Of a DNA stretch of 64,000 nucleotides, positions 9,144-20,741 are shown piece by piece. Source of the DNA: Micromonospora sp. HNM0581 (GTDB taxonomy: Bacteria; Actinomycetota; Actinomycetes; Mycobacteriales; Micromonosporaceae). The stretch covers positions 372,001-436,000 of the forward strand of contig NZ_JAASAD010000001.1 of the NCBI RefSeq assembly GCF_012726175.1. The letters run 5' to 3'. Made by a program: the position numbers and the translations under genes. Numbering within the stretch: position 1 is the stretch's first letter; each line of letters opens with the position of its first letter. The notes beneath the pieces were generated by a model. It was not told where the DNA came from, did not search any database, and was given only the letters and a program-made list of their open reading frames with translations.

Positions 9144-10897
9144 CCGGTCGGCTCAACGCCGGGGGGCCTCGCCCCGGGCTTGTCGGGCTGGGGCTCGTCC
9201 CCGCCCCGCGGGCCACCGCCGTCCCCTCGGTCGCCGTCCCCTCGGTCGCCGTCCTCGTCCATACCCGTACCGCCCTTGCCCTTGGCGCCCTTTCCCTTAC
9301 TGCCGCTGCTGCTCTTGGCGGGCGGCTTGTCAGCCCTGGGCTGCTCGCTCCTCGTTCCGGCCCCGCCCGAACCCGCCTTCCCAACCGTGGCCTGCACCTT
9401 CTTGGCCGTAGCCGACGTGGTGGGGGCCGGCTTGCCGGCCGGCTCGGTACCGGCCACCCCGGAGACCTGCACCCCGCACACCTCCGGGCCCACCCGAAAC
9501 TCCACCGGCAGCGGGTTCGTCCCGGTGTAGCGCCCGGTCAGGGTCAGCTTCTCGGTGGCACCCGGCGCCAGCGCGGGACGCTGCGGAGCCGGCTGCACCG
9601 TCACAGCCCGGCCCTGCTGCCGTGCCGGCACCGGCGTCGCGCCGGTCACCTCCTGGCCGCCGGGGAACGCGAAACTCAAAATCCAGTCCCGCAGCTCGTT
9701 GTCCCCGGTGTTGGTCAGGCTCACCTCGGCGGTGAAGTCCCGACCGGAGTCCTTGCGCAGTACGTAGTTCACCTGACAGGCAACGGGCGATCCCCCGCCG
9801 ACCCGTGCCTGGGCGATCTGGTCGATGCCGCCACTGGCCGGGCTGTGCGACGTGACGCCCCAGACTGACGCGGTGACGGCCATCAGCCCGGCGGCAGCCG
9901 CCACCGCCTCCACCCGACGTCGCCGGTCCAGCAGACCACGGCGGTGGCGTGGGCCAGCCAGGGGCAGCGCGTCGGTCGCGGCGGACCGGGGCAGGATCGT
10001 GGTGCCGGCATCGATCAGCCGCGACGCAGCGGAGGCACCCGAGCAGCGGGACACCGGTACCTTCCCGACCGCGTCGGCGAGCCTCCGAGCCACCTCGGTG
10101 GTGGCCGGGCGGTCCGCCGGTCGTTTCGCCAGACAGCGCTGCACGAGGTCGACGACGTCGCCCGGCAGGCCGGGTACGTCGGGCATCGGGTCCGGCTCGC
10201 GGTACATGTGTGCGCGCAGCATCTGCGTGGTGGTTCCCGCCTTCCAGGGCAGCCGACCGGTGAGCATCCGGTACAGCAGCAGCCCTACCGCGTACACGTC
10301 GGTGGCCGGGCTGACCTGGCCGTTGTCGAGCCGTTCCGGGGCAAGGTAGGCCGGGGTGCCGAGCAGCGCCCCGTCAGGCCCCTTCTCGCTCTCCCCCACC
10401 AGCGCGGAGATACCGAAGTCGACCACCTTCACCCCGGTGGCGGTGAGCATCACGTTGCCCGGGGATACGTCACGGTGCACCACACCTCGGGCGTGGGCGG
10501 TGGTTAGCGCGGAGGCGACCTCGACCGCCACCGTCACGGCCTCCCGCCACGGCAGGTGTCCGTCACGGGCCAACCGCGCCGTCAACGGGCCGCCGTCGAT
10601 CAGCTCCATCACCACGTACGGCACGGTCACCCCACCCTGTTCGGACTCGCCGTAGTCGTACACGTTGGTGATGTTGGGGTGACAGAGCCGGGCGGCAGCC
10701 TGTGCCTCGACCCGGATCCGGTGCCGGAACGCCCGGTCGCTGGCCAGCCGGGAAGCGAGCACCTTCACGGCGACCTGCCGGCCGAGCACCTCGTCGAAGC
10801 CGCGCCAGACCACCGACATGCCGCCCGCACCGAGCTGATCGATCAGCCGGTACCGCTCACCGAGCAGCCGAGACCGCCTGCCTACCCCACCGCCCAT
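9119..10897 (-). CDS. Transmembrane Ser/Thr protein kinase with CBM2-like extracellular domain
   Basis: 592 residues. The cytoplasmic kinase domain (about 14-275) has GAGGMSVVW, AVKVL, HRDVSPGNV and VDFG. The usual Lys of HRDxKPxN is replaced by Ser. A membrane helix lies near 330-350. The ectodomain (about 375-480) reads like a family 2 carbohydrate-binding module: a first Cys (CQVNY), TNTGDNELRDWILSFAFPGG, a conserved core Trp and a closing Cys (PEVCGVQV). The three exposed Trp of true CBM2 appear absent. A low-complexity Lys/Gly/Asp tail (DGDRGDGDRGDGG) ends the protein. Likely a sensor of the envelope or extracellular surface; ligand unknown. The gene is single and convergent with the K+ pair. 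Confidence 0.88.
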   Translation of the reverse strand: MGGGVGRRSRLLGERYRLIDQLGAGGMSVVWRGFDEVLGRQVAVKVLASRLASDRAFRHRIRVEAQAAARLCHPNITNVYDYGESEQGGVTVPYVVMELIDGGPLTARLARDGHLPWREAVTVAVEVASALTTAHARGVVHRDVSPGNVMLTATGVKVVDFGISALVGESEKGPDGALLGTPAYLAPERLDNGQVSPATDVYAVGLLLYRMLTGRLPWKAGTTTQMLRAHMYREPDPMPDVPGLPGDVVDLVQRCLAKRPADRPATTEVARRLADAVGKVPVSRCSGASAASRLIDAGTTILPRSAATDALPLAGPRHRRGLLDRRRRVEAVAAAAGLMAVTASVWGVTSHSPASGGIDQIAQARVGGGSPVACQVNYVLRKDSGRDFTAEVSLTNTGDNELRDWILSFAFPGGQEVTGATPVPARQQGRAVTVQPAPQRPALAPGATEKLTLTGRYTGTNPLPVEFRVGPEVCGVQVSGVAGTEPAGKPAPTTSATAKKVQATVGKAGSGGAGTRSEQPRADKPPAKSSSGSKGKGAKGKGGTGMDEDGDRGDGDRGDGGGPRGGDEPQPDKPGARPPGVEPTGQGSVEKR

Positions 10898-10968
10898 GGT
10901 GGGCGATGTTGCCCGACCTGAGGTTCCTTACACCTGCATGGTCCGCTTCGGTCACCGATGTCACCCGA

Positions 10969-12522
10969 TCAGGCGGTGGCGAGCAGTTGGTCCACCGGTG
11001 CGTAGTCGTCGGTGAGCACCAGCGCGTCGCCAACGAAGTCCGTCAGTTCACCGCCGCTGAGCAGGCTGACCGGTTCGTTGACGTCGTCGAGCCGGGCCCG
11101 CACCGCAGTCAGCGGTAGCGGTGCGTCGGAAGCCATGATGAGGAAGTTGGAACCCTGCTCCCCGGCCAGCGACTCGGGCGGGGCGATCAACGCGACGTGC
11201 TCGAACTCGGCGGCGACCGTGGCCACCTCGCTGCGGATGAACCGCAGCGGCGGGTAGTCGATGACGTTCTGCACGTACACCCCGCCCGGGCGGGTCACCC
11301 GGCGGATCTCCGCGACCATCTCCCGGGTGGCCAGGTGCCAGGGAACCACCAGATGCCCGAAGGCGTCACCCACCACGAAGTCCCGGCTGCCGGTCGCCTC
11401 GGCGGCGACGAGCATCCGCGCGTCGCCCACCACGGCCCTCAGGTCCGGCCCCTGCCGCAGGCCCAGTCGCTGCTCCCCCAGCTCGACCAACCCGCCGTCG
11501 ATCTCGAACACCAGGTTGTCGGTTCCAGGTCGGGTGGCGGTCAGATAACGCGGCACGGTGAAGCCACCGCCGCCCAGGTGCAGTGCGTCGAGCCGCTGTC
11601 CCGCCGGGGCGAGCACGTCGGCCGCCGCACCGATCCACCTGGTGTAGGCGTACTCCAGGTGGGTCGGGTCGGCCAGGTCCACGTACGAGTGCTGGGCCGA
11701 GTTGAGCAACAGCGTCCGCCCGCTGGACCGTCCCGGATCGGCCTGCACCCGAGCGCAGTGGTACGCCGTCTCGATGTCACAGGGATCCGGGGCGACCATG
11801 GTCAGCCCCGCCCCGGCCAGGCCGAGCACGGCAAGGGCGGCCTTGACCCGGGCCGGACCGGGCAGCGCGGCCCGGTCCTGCCGGTGCAGGTAGACACCGA
11901 GCGTGATCCCGGTGAGGCCGAGGGAAGCGGCCAACCCGAACAGGATCACCGTGCTGGGCAGCGCGGCCACCAGCACGAACCCGGTGACCAGGGTGGCCGT
12001 GACCGCGCCCAGGGTGCCGATGCCGGAAAGTCGACCGACCACCTGACCGGTGCGGCGCAGGTCGGCGAGCTGCAACTTGATCACCATCGGGCTGACCGCC
12101 GAGAGCAGCATCGCGGGAGCGAACACGGCGACCGCGACGAGCAGCAGGATGGCGCTGGCCGCCCCACCCCGCAGCACCTCACCCGCGTACCGCACCGCCG
12201 GCAGGGTTATCGCGGTGGCGATGCCGGAGAGCACGAGCGCCGGAGCCAGCATCGTACGAGGATTCCGCCGGTCGGCCAGCCAGCCGCCCGCCCACGCCCC
12301 GTACGCGATCGCCGCGAGCGCGATGCCGATGACCGAGCTGGTCACCTGGAGCGTGACCCCGACGTACGGCCCGACCAGGCGCAACGCGGCGGTCTCCAGG
12401 ACCAGGACCGCACCGCTGGAATAGAAGACCAGGAACGCGGCGAGCCCGTTGGGCAAGGCCCGGGCCGACTCCGGCGGGACCGGCGCGGACGGGGCCGCCA
12501 GCTCAGGCGTTGGAGAGTTCAT
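10969..12522 (-). CDS. Membrane protein fused to spermidine-synthase-like domain
   Basis: 517 residues. The N-terminal 210 or so residues form several hydrophobic helices (VLETAALRLVGPYVGVTLQV onward), arranged like a small transporter core. The C-terminal half is a class I methyltransferase/spermidine-synthase fold: LHLGGGGFTVPRYL (nucleotide-binding loop), VFEIDGGLVELG (acidic residue after strand 2) and VVGDARM, VVGDAFGHLVVPWHL. This is the fused MFS/spermidine synthase family. Whether it makes polyamine is not established. The acidic YxxDDYAP end (LTDDYAPVDQLL) is a family mark. ATG at 12522. Confidence 0.82.
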   Translation of the reverse strand: MNSPTPELAAPSAPVPPESARALPNGLAAFLVFYSSGAVLVLETAALRLVGPYVGVTLQVTSSVIGIALAAIAYGAWAGGWLADRRNPRTMLAPALVLSGIATAITLPAVRYAGEVLRGGAASAILLLVAVAVFAPAMLLSAVSPMVIKLQLADLRRTGQVVGRLSGIGTLGAVTATLVTGFVLVAALPSTVILFGLAASLGLTGITLGVYLHRQDRAALPGPARVKAALAVLGLAGAGLTMVAPDPCDIETAYHCARVQADPGRSSGRTLLLNSAQHSYVDLADPTHLEYAYTRWIGAAADVLAPAGQRLDALHLGGGGFTVPRYLTATRPGTDNLVFEIDGGLVELGEQRLGLRQGPDLRAVVGDARMLVAAEATGSRDFVVGDAFGHLVVPWHLATREMVAEIRRVTRPGGVYVQNVIDYPPLRFIRSEVATVAAEFEHVALIAPPESLAGEQGSNFLIMASDAPLPLTAVRARLDDVNEPVSLLSGGELTDFVGDALVLTDDYAPVDQLLATA

Positions 12523-12558
12523 CGTGGCGATGGTACGCAGCCGTTTCGGGACCGCAGG

Positions 12559-13575
12559 TCAGTACATCGAGAGATGAACGTGGTTCGTGTGGTCTGCGGC
12601 GGGGCTGCCGCTCCCGCTGTACGCCCGCCACCCGGTGCCCGGGTGCCAGATCTGGCGATACCAGATCACGTAGAGCACACCGAGCCGGTCGGCGTTGCGG
12701 ACGTGCCAGGCGGCCAAACCGTCGCCGTACGTCTTGTCGCCACCGGTCGCCGTACGGTCCTCGAAACCGTTGGTGGCCGCCGAGAAGTCGCAGGCCCGAC
12801 CCTTGGGGTGCTCGCCGGAGCCGCCGCTGCGGTAGCAGGAGACGTGCCGCTTGTAGCCGGCTGCCTGGGTCTGCTGCAACGCGTGCAGGGTCCGTGGCGT
12901 GATACAGCCCGAGGTGGTCGGATCGTTCACCGAGCACGACTCACCCGGCCAGGAACCGTCGGAGTTCCGGGGCGCCGGCTTCGCCGAGGTTGAACTGCCG
13001 CCGCTGAATCCGCCGCCGCTGCCCGAACTGACCGCCGCCAGCGCCGCCTCGGCCTCCTTCTTCTTCTTCGCCATCACGGCCAGCTGTTTCGTCTGCTCGC
13101 GCACCTCGGCGTTGATCGCGAGCTTCGCCTGCCGGGCCTGCTCACGCGCCTCGGTCAGCTCCCTGACGCGACGGCCGTCCCGCTGGGCCATCATGTCGAG
13201 GTTGGCGGCCCGCTGCACGAAAGCTTCCGGGGTCGCGCTGTCCAGCAACACGGCAGCCGGGCTGAGCCGTCCGACCCGGTACGACTGTGCGGCCACCTCA
13301 CCGACCAGTACGGTCAGCTCGTTCAGCCGGCTTTCCATCTCGGAGAGCTCCGTCGCCATCTGCGCTTGCCGCTTCTTGGAGGCATCCAGTTCGCGCTTGG
13401 CGTCGATATGCGCCTTGGCGGTGGCCTCCAGGGCGTCCCGCAGCTTCTTGCTGCCACCCTCGTTGGGCTCGGCGTACGCCGGCACGGCACCCACACCGAG
13501 CAGCAGCGCCACACCGGCGAGCAGGGCGATCAGCGGCCGGCGAACGTTCCGCCGGACGGACATGTACCTGCGCAC
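12559..13575 (-). CDS. Secreted coiled-coil protein with D,D-peptidase-like C-terminal domain
   Basis: 338 residues from a GTG at 13575, seven bases after AAAGGA. A signal peptide (RRPLIALLAGVALLLGVGAVPAYA) leads into a long coiled coil (about 45-185, rich in Lys/Glu/Ala), as in RipA-type and EnvC-type proteins. A short Gly/Ser linker precedes a C-terminal domain (about 220-338) with SGEHPKGRACDFS and a closing HTNHVHLSM. His-Asp and His-x-His sets of this kind occur in the LAS/D,D-carboxypeptidase-like group, so it probably acts on or binds peptidoglycan. NlpC/P60 residues are not present. It lies 36 bases after the upstream start of the spermidine-synthase-like gene on the same strand. Confidence 0.75.
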   Translation of the reverse strand: MRRYMSVRRNVRRPLIALLAGVALLLGVGAVPAYAEPNEGGSKKLRDALEATAKAHIDAKRELDASKKRQAQMATELSEMESRLNELTVLVGEVAAQSYRVGRLSPAAVLLDSATPEAFVQRAANLDMMAQRDGRRVRELTEAREQARQAKLAINAEVREQTKQLAVMAKKKKEAEAALAAVSSGSGGGFSGGSSTSAKPAPRNSDGSWPGESCSVNDPTTSGCITPRTLHALQQTQAAGYKRHVSCYRSGGSGEHPKGRACDFSAATNGFEDRTATGGDKTYGDGLAAWHVRNADRLGVLYVIWYRQIWHPGTGWRAYSGSGSPAADHTNHVHLSMY

Positions 13576-13778
13576 GGAAGCATCCTTTCGTCGGCCGCCG
13601 GCCCCGGTTGGCACCCCTGCGCGGCGACGACCCCGCCGGCGCCGGTCGGCGGCCTGCTGGCGGATGGCCGCCGGCCAGAATACCGGAACCGGCTCTCCTG
13701 ACCAGCCCACCGACCCCCACCCCCGCCGATCCTCAACTCTCCGCGACCGCTACCTGACCCCCCGCACCCACCACGCCG

Positions 13779-13801
13779 GCGTTGCTCATGAGGTTGGCGG
13801 C
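13779..13801. repeat. Half copy of a dispersed REP-like element
   Basis: GTTGCTCATGAGGTTGGCGG in this gap differs by a single base over about 22 bases from the left arm of the perfect inverted repeat at 61139-61195. No matching right arm is present here. It lies in the intergenic space between the coiled-coil peptidase gene and the inositol monophosphatase gene. Confidence 0.6.
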
Positions 13802-13853
13802 CAGTCGTGGGTGGTGAGACCGCCGCTGACGTGAGGAGAACGACGGAGTGGGA

Positions 13854-14663
13854 TCAGACGGGCAGGAGGGTGGTATGGACCTCGGTCCACACCTCGGCGT
13901 TGACGGCCACCAGCAGGCCGTGCTCCGGACCAGCCGGATGGTAGTCCGAACCATCCAACCGGCGGGCCACGCCGCCTGCCGCCCGCACCAGCAAGGTGCC
14001 GGGACCGTGGTCCCAGGGCAACGTCCGCCAGAACAGCACGAACTGCTGGCGACCGGTCAGCACGTCGAGATACTCGCGACCGGCACAATGCTGCCCCGGC
14101 AACAGTTCGCCCAGCCGCGCACCGCCCGCCTCCACCGTGCGCCGCGCCGGCACCGGCAGGAACTTCGTCATCGCGGCACCCCGCAACTCGCCTATCGGCG
14201 GCGCTCCGGCGGGCAGACGCAAAGGCCGACCGTCCAGGTAGGTGCCCTCGCCGCAACGGGCGGTCGCCAGTACGTCGGCGAGCGGGTCGAACACCCACGC
14301 CGCCACCGGCTCGCCATCGGTGAGCAGGGAAACCATCAACGCGAACGGGCGGCGGCCCGCAGCGAAGTTCGCGGTGCCGTCGACCGGGTCGACAAGCCAC
14401 ACGTCCCCGGCGGCACGCAGATGACGCAGCAGGGCGGGATCGTCGGAAACAGCTTCCTCGCCGACCACCACCGAACCGGGACGCAGCCGGAGCAACCCGG
14501 CGCTGATCATTTCCTCTGCTCGGCGGTCGGCGACCGTGACCAGCTCTCCGGGGGCCTTCTCGCTCACGTCCGTGACGTCGAGATGGCGGAACAAGGGCAG
14601 TACGACGCGGTCGGCAGCCTCCCGCAACAGCCCGGCGACGTCGTCGAGCAGGGTGTCAGCCAC
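13854..14663 (-). CDS. Inositol monophosphatase family protein
   Basis: 269 residues. FIG/IMPase metal-site motifs are intact: VVGEEA near residue 67 (Glu), [15 protein letters not shown] near 90-104 (Asp-x-x-Asp-Gly) and a late Asp in DHGPGT near 215. It dephosphorylates myo-inositol-1-phosphate, histidinol phosphate, fructose bisphosphate or PAP; the substrate cannot be chosen from sequence. The start overlaps the end of the response regulator gene by 8 bases, so it is the last cistron of the signalling operon. myo-Inositol supply would also feed mycothiol synthesis (mshA at 56-57 kb). Confidence 0.85.
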   Translation of the reverse strand: MADTLLDDVAGLLREAADRVVLPLFRHLDVTDVSEKAPGELVTVADRRAEEMISAGLLRLRPGSVVVGEEAVSDDPALLRHLRAAGDVWLVDPVDGTANFAAGRRPFALMVSLLTDGEPVAAWVFDPLADVLATARCGEGTYLDGRPLRLPAGAPPIGELRGAAMTKFLPVPARRTVEAGGARLGELLPGQHCAGREYLDVLTGRQQFVLFWRTLPWDHGPGTLLVRAAGGVARRLDGSDYHPAGPEHGLLVAVNAEVWTEVHTTLLPV

Positions 14664-15104
14664 GCGGCGGCAGCTTCACCACGCTGACGAAGAACTCGTC
14701 GATCTGCCGGACCACCGAGATGAACTGCTCGAAGTCGACAGGCTTGGTCACGTACGCGTTCGCGTGCAGCTGATAGCTGCGCAGAATGTCCTCGTCCGCC
14801 TGGGACGTGGTGAGCACCACCACCGGGATCCGGCAGAGATCCGCGTCCTTCTTGATCTCCTCCAGCACCTCCCGGCCGTCCCGCCGGGGCAGATTCAGGT
14901 CGAGCAGGATCAGGTCCGGCAGCTCGACGTGCGAATACTGACCTTCGCGACGCAGGTAGGCAAGCGCCTCGGCGCCGTCGGAGACGACGCTGAGCCGATT
15001 GCGCAGCTTGTGCTCCTCGAACGCTTCCTGGGTCATCAGCACGTCACCCGGGTCGTCCTCGACCAGGAGCACCTCGATCGGGCTGTTGCCGTCCGCCGGC
15101 GCGG

Positions 15105-15108
<4 letters not shown>
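14656..15108 (-). CDS. Single-domain response regulator (Rcp/CheY-like)
   Basis: 150 residues, receiver domain only. The acidic pocket is LLVEDDPGD (about 12-20), the phospho-acceptor Asp lies in [13 protein letters not shown] near residue 70, the conserved Thr is in VVLTTS, and the Lys is in VTKPVDF near 123. There is no output domain. The extra turn and length resemble the Rcp1 group paired with phytochrome-like kinases. The start overlaps the kinase stop (ATGA). It probably takes phosphate from the adjacent histidine kinase. Confidence 0.9.
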
Positions 15109-16948
<1,840 letters not shown>

Positions 16949-16952
<4 letters not shown>

Positions 16953-18205
16953 CGGCCACCACCCCGCGTGACCAGCAGCATCGCCACGTCGTCGGCGAAC
17001 GGGCCGTCATTGAGCTGCTCGGCCCGGCCGACCAGCCAGGCCGGCAACTCCGGCAACGGGACCGCCCTGCTGGCCGGCTCGGCCAGCAGCCGGGTCAGCC
17101 CGGGAACGTCGAGCCGCTCGTCGCCCGCGCCGACCCGGCCCTCGATCAGACCATCGGTGTACATCAGCAAAGACCAGTCCTCGGTGTCGAACTTCAGGTC
17201 GAAGGCGACCGGCCGCCGTGGCCGTACGCCGAGCAGCAGGCCACCCGGGGCCGGCACCGGAGTCACCCGGCCCTCGGCGAGCAGCACCGGGGGCGGATGG
17301 CCGGCCAGACGCACCGTCGCCCGGCCAGCGGCGAGATCCAGCCGGGCAGTGGCCACGGTTGCGAAGATCTCCTGGAGCCGGCGCTCACTCATCAGCACCT
17401 GTTCCAGCGCGGGAAGCACCTCGTCGTCCGGCACCCCGGCGAGAATCAGCGCCCGCCAGGCCACCCGAAGCTCGACGCCGAGTGCCGCCTCGTCCACGCC
17501 GTGTCCGCAGACGTCACCGATGATCAGATCCACCCGGTCGGGCCGGGTCTGCACCACGTCGTAGAAGTCCCCGCCGATCAGGGCGGCATGCCGGCCGGGC
17601 CGGTAGAAGGTATGCACCGCGATCTGGTCGGTCGACATCAGCGGCTGGGGCAGCAGGCCGCGTTCCAACCGGGCCGACTCGGCCTGGCGCAGCTCCACCT
17701 CACGCAACCGGCGGGCGTTCTCGTCGGCCCGCTTACGCTCCACCGCGTAGCGCAGCGCCCGGGTCAGCAGGATGCCATCGACCTGACCCTTGACCAGGTA
17801 GTCCTGCGCCCCTTCGGCAACCGCCACGATGCCCAAATGTTCGTCGGTGCGACCGGTGAGCACACAGACGGCCGCGCTGCCGGACATCTCCAGCACCTGA
17901 CGCAGCCCGTCAAGCCCCTGGGCGTCAGGCAGACCCAGGTCCAGCAGGACGCAGTCGACACCCGCGATCCGCCGGCGTGCCTCGCTCAGGCTGGTCGCCA
18001 TCAGCAGATCCACTCCGGAGTTCGTCTCGGCGAGCAACTCGCCGACCAGGAAGGCGTCGCCTTCGTCGTCCTCGACCAGCAGCACCCGCAGCCGCTCTCC
18101 CGGGGGCAGGTTCGGGTTGCCGCCCAGCCCACCCTGCGGGTACGGCCACGACACGACGGAGGAACCGGTCGTCCCGGTCCCCCGGGCCGGCCGGGTCGCC
18201 GCCAC
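16949..18205 (-). CDS. Receiver domain plus PP2C (SpoIIE-type) serine phosphatase
   Basis: 418 residues from the GTG at 18205. The receiver domain has RVLLVEDDEGDAFLVGELL, the phospho-Asp in CVLLDLGLPDAQG and the Lys in YLVKGQVDG. A linker follows, then a PP2C domain with IGGDFYDVV, IGDVCGHGVDEAAL and ADDVAMLLV carrying the metal Asp residues. Proteins of this kind (RsbU/RsbP type) dephosphorylate anti-anti-sigma proteins, but no such partner is in the window. The start is uncertain: an ideal AAGGAG at 18236-18241 is followed six bases later by an in-frame ATC (18229), while GTG 18205 and GTG about 18283 lack ribosome sites. First gene of a four-gene operon. Confidence 0.85.
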
Positions 18206-18356
18206 AATTGGCGGCTGATCGCTGGTGATGTCGGGCTCCTTCCGAGTGCCCTGCTGATCCTGTATTAGATAACGTTCGCACACAACACGACGGGGCGCCC
18301 TCAGGCGGCATGGAGGATGATGTCCATCCCAGGACCACCCCTCGCGAGGAGTCACC

Positions 18357-20735
18357 GTGGGCGCACCCCCCAGCCCCGCCGCAGATCAGGCCCTCACCCG
18401 ACCGCACCGACGTCCCCTCGCCGCGCTGGCGGCACTGGTCGCGCTCGTCGCCGTCGGCGCGGGGGCCCTGCTCGACCTGCGCCCCCCGGCACCCCGGGCC
18501 GTCGACGCGCCGAGCGGCGAGTTCAGCGCATCACGGGCGTACCCGCACGTGACGCAGGTCGCCGGACGGCCGCACGTAGCGGGCAGCCCGGCCAACGACG
18601 AGGTCCGCGGCTACCTCGAAGGCGTACTGCGTGACCTCGGGCTCCAGACGCAGGTGCAGGACACCGTCGCCGAGGAGGCGGGACAGCTCAGCGGCGCGGC
18701 GGGCGGGACAGCCCTGGCCCGGGTACGCAACGTGGTTGCCCGGTTACCCGGAACGGATCCCACCGGCACCGTGTTCCTGGTCGCGCACTACGACGCGGTG
18801 CAGTCCGGCCCAGGCGGTAACGACGACGCCGCCGGAGTCGCGACGATCCTGGAGACGGCCCGGGCGCTCACCGACGGCCCGCCACCCCGAAACGACGTCG
18901 TGTTCGTCCTGACCGACGCCGAGGAGGCGTGCCTCTGCGGTGCCTCGGCGTTCGCCTCCGAGCATCCGTTGGCGGCAGGCAAAGGAGTGGTGCTCAACCT
19001 TGAGGCGCGAGGTCGCACCGGTCCGGTGATCATGTTCGAGACCTCACCGGAGAACGCCCGCCTGGTCGAGATCTTCGGCCGGGCCGCACCGCATCCGGTG
19101 GGCACCTCGTTCGCGGTCGAGGTGTACCGCGCCCTGCCCAACGACACCGACTTCACCGCCTTCCTCGACGAGGGATTCGCCGGACTGAACGCGGCCTACC
19201 TCGACGGTGCCGCGATCTACCACTCCCCGCTGGACATCCCCGACTCGGTCGACCGGGCCAGCCTCCAGAACCACGGTGACAACACCCTCGGTCTCGCCCG
19301 GGAGTTCGGCCGGGTCGACCTCGCCGACCTCCGCGCCGGCCACGATGCCACCTACTTCCCCGTGCCGGGCGGCCTCGCCCGCTACCCCGGCTGGCTGGCG
19401 CTGCCGCTGGCCCTGCTGGCCCTGGCCGGTGTGGTCGCACTCGGCTGGCTGGCCCACCGCCGCGGTCGGGTCACCGCCGGTCGGCTGGCCGCCGGCTTCG
19501 GCCTGGCCCTGGTGCCGATCGTGGTGGCGCCGATCGCCGCCCAACTCCTCTGGGCGGGGATCGGCGCCCTCCGGCCGGGCTACGCAGAACTACTCGACCC
19601 GTACCGGCCGACCTGGTACCGACTGGCCGTACTGTCGCTCGCCACCGCCGTCGTGTTCACCTGGTACGCGCTGACCCGTCGGCGGGTCGGCCCGGCCGCG
19701 CTAGCCATCGGCGGGCTCGGTTGGCTGGCGCTGATCGGCCTGCTGCTGGCCGTCGTGGCACCCGGCGGGGCGTACCTGGCGACCCTGCCCGCCCTGGCCG
19801 GAGCGGTCGGCGGGCTGGTGACGCTGTTCACCCGCCCCGACGGGCCGGTACCGGTGACGGCGGTGACCGTCGCGGCGGCGGTCGCGGTGACTCTCCTTCT
19901 CCCCACTGTGGTGCTGCTCTTCCCGGCGCTCGGCATGGCGATGGGCGGCGTCGCGGCGCTCTTCGCGGTGCTGCTCGGCCTCGCCGCGCTACCGGTGATC
20001 GAACTGCTGCATCCACGGGTCGGCGGCCAGCGAGGCATGGCGGCGCTGCGGGCCCGCCGACTCGGTGCCGTGCCCGCGGGGGCCGCCGCGCTGGCCACGG
20101 TGGTCCTCGCCGGCACCGGCTTCGCCGTCGACCGGTTCGACGCCACGCACCCCGCACCGACCCACCTGATGTACGCCCTGGACGCCGGCACCGGACAGGC
20201 CAGCTGGCTCAGTCACGAGGCCGAGCCGCAGACCTGGACCGACGAGTACGTCGACGGCCCCGTCCAGGTCGCCGACGAATTCCCCGGCATCGGCGGCGAC
20301 GCACTGCTCGGTGGTCCGGCACAGCCCGCCGACCTACCCGCGCCCCGGTTGGACGTGCAGGCCGACAGCGCTGAGACTGGTGCGCGAACGCTGACCATGC
20401 GGCTCACGCCGCAGCGCCAGGTGCGTCTGGTCACCCTGCACGTCGACGCGAACACCGCGACGGTACGCAGCGCCCGGGTGGCAGGCCGGCAGGTGCCGGT
20501 CGAGCAGCGTGAGGGCCGGTGGGGCTTCGGGATCGTCTTCCACGCCCCACCCCCGGAGGGCATCGAGATCATCCTGGTCGTGGAGCCGAAGAGCGACCGG
20601 GTCGAGCTGCGGGCGATGGACGCCAGCGACGGCCTCGACGCGCTACCCGGCTTCCGTCCCCGCCCACCGGATGTCGGTGTCGCCGGCACCCACAGCTCCG
20701 AGATGCTCGCGGTGGCCCGCACCTATTCCCTGTGA
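18357..20735 (+). CDS. M28-family zinc peptidase with multispan membrane C-terminus
   Basis: 792 residues. A first membrane helix (about 20-40) anchors an extracytoplasmic M28 aminopeptidase domain (about 60-330). Metal ligands are visible in LVAHYDAVQSGPGGNDDAAG (His, Asp) and TDAEEACLCGASAF (Glu-Glu). Eight or so membrane helices follow (about 350-570), then a soluble C-terminal domain. The layout resembles eukaryotic ER metallopeptidase 1 (ERMP1/Fxna). It probably trims peptides outside the membrane. The GTG start follows GAGGAG. It is divergent from the phosphatase operon. Confidence 0.85.
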   Translation: MGAPPSPAADQALTRPHRRPLAALAALVALVAVGAGALLDLRPPAPRAVDAPSGEFSASRAYPHVTQVAGRPHVAGSPANDEVRGYLEGVLRDLGLQTQVQDTVAEEAGQLSGAAGGTALARVRNVVARLPGTDPTGTVFLVAHYDAVQSGPGGNDDAAGVATILETARALTDGPPPRNDVVFVLTDAEEACLCGASAFASEHPLAAGKGVVLNLEARGRTGPVIMFETSPENARLVEIFGRAAPHPVGTSFAVEVYRALPNDTDFTAFLDEGFAGLNAAYLDGAAIYHSPLDIPDSVDRASLQNHGDNTLGLAREFGRVDLADLRAGHDATYFPVPGGLARYPGWLALPLALLALAGVVALGWLAHRRGRVTAGRLAAGFGLALVPIVVAPIAAQLLWAGIGALRPGYAELLDPYRPTWYRLAVLSLATAVVFTWYALTRRRVGPAALAIGGLGWLALIGLLLAVVAPGGAYLATLPALAGAVGGLVTLFTRPDGPVPVTAVTVAAAVAVTLLLPTVVLLFPALGMAMGGVAALFAVLLGLAALPVIELLHPRVGGQRGMAALRARRLGAVPAGAAALATVVLAGTGFAVDRFDATHPAPTHLMYALDAGTGQASWLSHEAEPQTWTDEYVDGPVQVADEFPGIGGDALLGGPAQPADLPAPRLDVQADSAETGARTLTMRLTPQRQVRLVTLHVDANTATVRSARVAGRQVPVEQREGRWGFGIVFHAPPPEGIEIILVVEPKSDRVELRAMDASDGLDALPGFRPRPPDVGVAGTHSSEMLAVARTYSL

Positions 20736-20741
20736 GGGCGG

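Noticed and set aside
13576..13760. Possible cyclic di-AMP (ydaO) riboswitch before the coiled-coil peptidase gene
   Set aside because: Such genes often carry one, and the leader is GC-rich and foldable, but I could not match the conserved ydaO elements. A covariance-model scan would decide.
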